A DNA stretch of 64,000 nt from SFEL01 sp963640685 (GTDB taxonomy: Bacteria > Bacillota > Clostridia > Christensenellales > CAG-138), in assembly GCA_963640685.1 (NCBI GenBank), contig CAVIAA010000001.1:62001-126000 (forward strand), written 5' to 3'. Positions within the stretch are counted from its first letter, which is position 1. Each line of letters begins with the position of its first letter. A program made the position numbers and the translations under genes. Positions 60,283-64,000 of the stretch are shown one piece after another. Under the pieces are notes generated by a model. It was not told the origin of the DNA. It searched no databases and saw nothing but the letters and a program-made list of their open reading frames with translations.

Positions 60283-61464
60283 ATGCTACTGATACGTAAT
60301 GCCGATGTATATTCGCCTGAACCGATAGGCAGAAAGGATGTTCTGATTGAAGGAGAAAAGGTGATCAAAATTGCCGACAGTATAATTGGCGATTATTCTG
60401 AGTTGAATATTAAGATCGTTGACGCCGATGGTAAAAAGCTGGTGCCGGGCTTTGTGGATCAGCACGTCCATGTGATTGGGGCGGGCGGCGAGGCGGGTTT
60501 TGCTACGCGAACTCCTGAAATGCAAATAAGCAACATCGTTAAACACGGAATAACCACGATAGTCGCCCTGCATGGCACTGATGGTACGGCGCGCAACATA
60601 GAAGCACTCTATGCAAAAACCTGCGCATTGGAAGAGGAGGGGATAACGGCAAGAATGCTGACCGGCTCATTTGAAATGCCGTCCCCCACGCTGACCGGTT
60701 CCGTACGCCGAGATATGATATTTATAGATAAGGTCATAGGGGCGAAGACTGCGATATCCGACAGGAGATCATCTCAGCCAACAAGAGCGATGATCGAGCA
60801 GTTCGCAGCTCAGGCTTATACAGGCGGGCTGGCGGGAGGCAAAAGAGGATATACACATATCCATATGGGAGTTGGCGCCCGCGGGCTGAGTATGCTTAAG
60901 GACATAATACGGGAAACTGAGATACCGCCGTATTTGCTCGTCCCAACTCATGTAAACCGGGATAAAGAGCTGTTTGCGGATGCCATAGAGTTTGCGAAGA
61001 TGGGCGGCACAATAGATATAACGACCGGAATAGGGCCGGAATATGGGTTACCAAATGCGGTAAAGCCAAGCGAGGCGGTGAGGCGCTGCCTAGATGCGGG
61101 CGTTGATATAGAGCGTATTACTATGAGCTCGGATGCGAACGGCAGCATGGCTGTGTACGATGAAAACGGAAAATTCAAGGGATTGTTTGTGACAACGGTG
61201 GAGTCCATGCTTGCAGAATTTAAAGACATCGTATTTAAGGAAAAGCTGCCGCTTGAAACTGCAATAAGAGTAGTGTCTACCAATGTGGCGAAGTCGATAG
61301 GGATGTACCCGAGAAAGGGCGTTATACGAGAGGGTCAGGACGCCGACTTGATACTGCTAAGAGACGGGCTGGAGATAGACTCCGTATATGCCAAGGGGAT
61401 GCTTGCCGCTGAAAACGGCGTTTCGCTTTTACATAATGCGTTTGAACATTCGTCAATGATGTGA
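60283..61464 (+). CDS. iadA: Isoaspartyl dipeptidase (beta-aspartyl peptidase)
   Basis: 393 residues; ATG 60283 follows AGGAG. Amidohydrolase fold: VPGFVDQHVHVIGAGGE (HxH near 69), ISDRRSSQPT near the carboxylated-Lys region, THIHMGVGARGL, LVPTHVNRD, and MSSDANGS (terminal Asp). Hydrolyses beta-aspartyl dipeptides from damaged proteins or isoasparagine-type peptides. Pairs with the YfcC transporter 23 bp downstream. Confidence 0.93.
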   Translation: MLLIRNADVYSPEPIGRKDVLIEGEKVIKIADSIIGDYSELNIKIVDADGKKLVPGFVDQHVHVIGAGGEAGFATRTPEMQISNIVKHGITTIVALHGTDGTARNIEALYAKTCALEEEGITARMLTGSFEMPSPTLTGSVRRDMIFIDKVIGAKTAISDRRSSQPTRAMIEQFAAQAYTGGLAGGKRGYTHIHMGVGARGLSMLKDIIRETEIPPYLLVPTHVNRDKELFADAIEFAKMGGTIDITTGIGPEYGLPNAVKPSEAVRRCLDAGVDIERITMSSDANGSMAVYDENGKFKGLFVTTVESMLAEFKDIVFKEKLPLETAIRVVSTNVAKSIGMYPRKGVIREGQDADLILLRDGLEIDSVYAKGMLAAENGVSLLHNAFEHSSMM

Positions 61465-61487
61465 TTTACTAAAAGGAGAAGAAAACA

Positions 61488-62915
61488 ATGAATGGCAACA
61501 CTAAAAAGATGTCTTTTTCTCAGCTCCTAACGAAGGAGCCGCCGCACACTTATCTGCTTATTTTTGTAATCCTCATGATATGCGCGGTGCTGACCTATAT
61601 AGTTCCGGCCGGTCAGTTTGATACGGCAGTGAACGAATCGGGTCGCGCAATATTGGTGCCCGGAACATATCACAGAGTAGAGCAGAGCCCGGTGAACCTG
61701 TATCAGTTTTTCAACGCCATACCCAGCGGGCTGGTTTCGATGGCATCGCTGATATTCTTTGTAATGATAGCCGGAGGATCGTTTGCGGTCATTAATGAGA
61801 CAAAAACTATAGACATACTTACAAACAAATTGGTAATATCCTTGGCAGGCAAGGAAAAGTGGATAATCTTCGTTGTAATGCTGATGTTTTCTGTGCTGGG
61901 GGGACTGATAGGATTTGATGCGGAGTGCGTGATATTTGTTCCTATATGCATTGCCCTTGCGCGCAGAATGCACTATGACAGCATTACGGGCGTTGCAATG
62001 GTGATGTGCGGAGCATTTGTCGGCAGCTCTGTGGGCACTTTCAATCCTTATGCAACTGCTGTTGCTCAGGGAATAGTCGGCCTGCCGATATTCTCCGGTG
62101 CTTGGTACAGAATAATCATGCACATTGTAATACTTATAGCAGTTGCACTTTACGTTATAAGGTACGCTGAAGGCGTGAAGAAGGATCCAAGCAAGAGCTG
62201 CTGCTATTCACTTGAAAAGACACTGCCTGCACCGGAGGACGAAAGCGTACAGTCTTCAATACCATCCAAGTTCAGCGTAAGAAATATACTGGTGTTGATA
62301 GTGATGGTGGCCGGATTCGGCGTGATAATATACGGCGCGCTGAAGATGGACTGGTTTGCTAGCCAAATGGCTCCGATATTCTTGGCGATGGGCATCATAG
62401 CCGGAATTGTTGGCGGAATAAAGGGAAACGACCTATGTAAAATATACATAAACGGCTGCAAGTCGATGATGTTTGCCTGCCTCGTGATCGGCATGGGGCG
62501 TGGTATACTGATAGTAATGGAACAGGGAATGATATTCCATACGATATTGAATAGTCTTGCGAGCGTGCTTTCCATGCTTCCGCCATCGCTTATAGCTGTC
62601 GGTATGTTCTTCATGAATATAATCATCAATTTGTTTGTCCCTTCGGGCAGTGGCCTTGCGGCTCTGGTAATGCCGCTCATGGGGCCTCTCGCTCAGATGA
62701 CCGGCATTACTGCCCAAACTGCGGTAGTGGCATTCCAGTGTGCAGCCGGATTTTCGGACTGTGTTATACCTACCAGCTCTACGACTAACGCTTGTATAGG
62801 TGCCGGCGGGATCAGCTTTGTTCAGTGGTTCAAGTTTGCCATAAAGCTGGCTCTTATAGAATGGGGACTAAGCATTGTGTTTATCGTAATAGCAACCTTA
62901 ATACACCTTGCATAA
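61488..62915 (+). CDS. YfcC family (DcuC-like) transporter
   Basis: 475 residues, about 11-12 membrane helices. Starts with KEPPHTYLLIFVILMICAVLTYIVPAGQF, the YfcC hallmark; GFDAECVIFVPICIALARRM, NPYATAVAQGIVGLP and LFVPSGSGLAALVMPLMGPLAQ follow. Family members take up or exchange amino acids or dicarboxylates; here probably dipeptides or aspartate derivatives matching IadA. Shares the iadA transcript. Confidence 0.9.
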   Translation: MNGNTKKMSFSQLLTKEPPHTYLLIFVILMICAVLTYIVPAGQFDTAVNESGRAILVPGTYHRVEQSPVNLYQFFNAIPSGLVSMASLIFFVMIAGGSFAVINETKTIDILTNKLVISLAGKEKWIIFVVMLMFSVLGGLIGFDAECVIFVPICIALARRMHYDSITGVAMVMCGAFVGSSVGTFNPYATAVAQGIVGLPIFSGAWYRIIMHIVILIAVALYVIRYAEGVKKDPSKSCCYSLEKTLPAPEDESVQSSIPSKFSVRNILVLIVMVAGFGVIIYGALKMDWFASQMAPIFLAMGIIAGIVGGIKGNDLCKIYINGCKSMMFACLVIGMGRGILIVMEQGMIFHTILNSLASVLSMLPPSLIAVGMFFMNIIINLFVPSGSGLAALVMPLMGPLAQMTGITAQTAVVAFQCAAGFSDCVIPTSSTTNACIGAGGISFVQWFKFAIKLALIEWGLSIVFIVIATLIHLA

Positions 62916-62933
62916 GCAAACTGACAAAACGCA

Positions 62934-62965
62934 ACACGGGCGGCCTTGTGGCCGCCCGTGTTTTA
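62934..62965. terminator. Terminator between yfcC-like and symporter genes
   Basis: CACGGGCGGCC / GGCCGCCCGTG 11-bp stem (plus an outer A-T pair), loop TTGT, then TTTAT; it also ends the convergent gene. Confidence 0.88.
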
Positions 62966-62983
62966 TACTGGTTATACTGGCTT

Positions 62984-64000
62984 TTATGCATTATCCTTCA
63001 TGTACAGCGGGTTGCGTGAGAACCAGCTGTCGATTATGCGGTAAGGAGATTTCGGTGTTATGAGACTTACTACGATGGTGAGCACCAGCGACACAAGCAC
63101 GCCTATCACTATGGATTCCATGCCCATTCTCCAGTTTACGATGCCCATGCCGTTCAGCAGGTAGGTTACGAGGCCGCCGACCATACCGGCAAGAGCGCCC
63201 CACTCGTTTGCACGCATCCAGTAGAGGCCGAGCATCAGAGGGATGTAGAATGCGGAGACCATGCCGCCGACGGCGTAGATAACCACGTTCTGGAGGTTAT
63301 CTGGAGGGGTTAGGGAGAGGACGAAGATGACCAGAGTGATCACGACAGTGGAAACTGTGGTCAGGTTCTTCATGGTCTTGGGCGTTGCGTCGGGATTAAT
63401 GACGGACTGATACAGATCCTTAACGACCGCCGCGCTCATAACTATGACCATCGTGCCAACTGTGGATTGCAGCGCACCAACGACGCCTGCGAGGGTCAAT
63501 CCGGCGACCCAGTGGGGCAGCGCGGCAACGGCCAGCGTGGGCAGCGCATAGTCAGAAACGGCGAGATCCGGGAACGCGTTGCGTATGGTACCGGCCAGCA
63601 GAGACAGGCTGAGGCTCCAGATGGCGACGAGAACAACGCCGATCTTGATCGCGGTGTTCATCTTGCGGGTGCTGTTGTAGGACATGCAGCCGATAACGGC
63701 GTGGGGATATCCGGGGTTAAAGAAGCCGAAGGTCATGAAGTAGCTCAGAACCATTAGCGGGCTGTAGAGTGCCTTGCCGGAAACCAGATCGGGGTTCATT
63801 TCCGCAAGGTTGCGGAACGCCTGCTCGCCGCCGCAGTAGCCGAAGCCTAGGAAGAGGAGCAGGAAGCAGGCCAGCGTCATTACGCAGCCCTGAATGACCG
63901 TTGCGGCAGCAACGCCCTGCAGGCCGCTGAACGCCGCAAGAACCATAACGACTATCGTGAAGGCGACCAGACCTACCCAATAGGGAATGCCGGTCATGAC
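62984..64000 (-). CDS. Sodium:solute symporter family protein (PanF-like), 5' truncated by window edge
   Basis: 338 residues of the C-terminal part; the frame is open to the last base. SSS-family features: FSGLQGVAAATVIQGCVMTLACF, PGYPHAVIGCMSYNSTRKMNTA, LAGVVGALQSTVGTMVIVMSAAVVKDLY, and GMVSAFYIPLMLGLYWMRANEWGA. Resembles sodium/pantothenate symporters; substrate not certain. About eight to nine helices seen. Confidence 0.88.
   Translation of the reverse strand, partial: VMTGIPYWVGLVAFTIVVMVLAAFSGLQGVAAATVIQGCVMTLACFLLLFLGFGYCGGEQAFRNLAEMNPDLVSGKALYSPLMVLSYFMTFGFFNPGYPHAVIGCMSYNSTRKMNTAIKIGVVLVAIWSLSLSLLAGTIRNAFPDLAVSDYALPTLAVAALPHWVAGLTLAGVVGALQSTVGTMVIVMSAAVVKDLYQSVINPDATPKTMKNLTTVSTVVITLVIFVLSLTPPDNLQNVVIYAVGGMVSAFYIPLMLGLYWMRANEWGALAGMVGGLVTYLLNGMGIVNWRMGMESIVIGVLVSLVLTIVVSLITPKSPYRIIDSWFSRNPLYMKDNA

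Noticed and set aside
1..64000. Mobile elements, prophage, CRISPR arrays, tRNA or rRNA genes
   Set aside because: No transposase, integrase, phage structural gene, regularly spaced repeat array or tRNA-like sequence was recognised in either strand by reading; short tRNA genes could be missed without a search.

Overview
The window looks like chromosome of an endospore-forming (or spore-gene-bearing) member of the Clostridia. Grounds: spoIIGA-sigE, a lonB-lonA-engB block, a ytvI-like gene, a dcw cluster with a PASTA-type transpeptidase, a meso-diaminopimelate-type MurE (DNPR motif), long-form HPF/RaiA, rqcP and strong AGGAGG ribosome sites. By eye the base composition is in the mid-50s % GC, and most genes favour ATA for isoleucine. 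An uncultured gut lineage is plausible, but the sequence alone does not fix genus or order. No insertion sequence, prophage, CRISPR array, tRNA or rRNA was seen.

Layout. 1-5.1 kb: end of an ABC efflux cassette (ATPase, secreted CARDB/S-layer-like protein, FtsX/MacB-type permease), a small zinc-ribbon membrane protein and a ferredoxin-type aldo/keto reductase. 5.2-8.8 kb: a TetR-controlled cassette on the minus strand (DUF5058 membrane protein, a second small membrane protein, a metal-dependent amidohydrolase), with palindromic operators between it and the divergent tetR. 8.9-12 kb: a DUF11 protein, an AI-2E/YtvI permease and an orphan xdhC. 12.4-21.2 kb: a DUF3798 lipoprotein with a two-permease ABC importer, then an M24 peptidase, a second ferredoxin-type aldo/keto reductase, a YgjP-like metallopeptidase and a QueT transporter.

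21.3-33.5 kb: housekeeping and protein quality control: degV, tig, clpP, clpX, a FAD oxidoreductase, lonB, lonA, engB, an acidic zinc-ribbon protein and a metallophosphoesterase. 33.6-46.8 kb: the division and wall cluster mraZ-rsmH-ftsL-pbp(spoVD/ftsI)-murE-mraY-murD-ftsW-ftsQ-ftsA-ftsZ, with MraZ boxes on its promoter and no murF, murG, murC or murB. 46.9-50 kb: asnA, spoIIGA-sigE and an autoregulated fur/perR-type gene.

50-58.2 kb: a structured RNA of about 231 nt with a near-consensus promoter on the minus strand (best guess: raiA-motif RNA), the zinc-ribbon gene just behind it, a DUF436 gene, hpf/raiA, then pth-mfd-prsA-rqcP. 58.2-64 kb: ispDF, a GntR-regulated isoaspartyl dipeptidase plus YfcC transporter cassette, and the end of a sodium:solute symporter.

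The genes form three functional layers: core growth (division, wall, proteolysis, ribosome hibernation and rescue), sporulation control (SpoIIGA/SigE, LonB, possibly the RNA), and scavenging cassettes pairing a regulator, a transporter and a hydrolase for small peptides or acyl-amino compounds. The least explained items are the structured RNA with its zinc-ribbon gene, the DUF5058 cassette, the DUF3798 importer with its nested palindromes, and the shortened dcw cluster.
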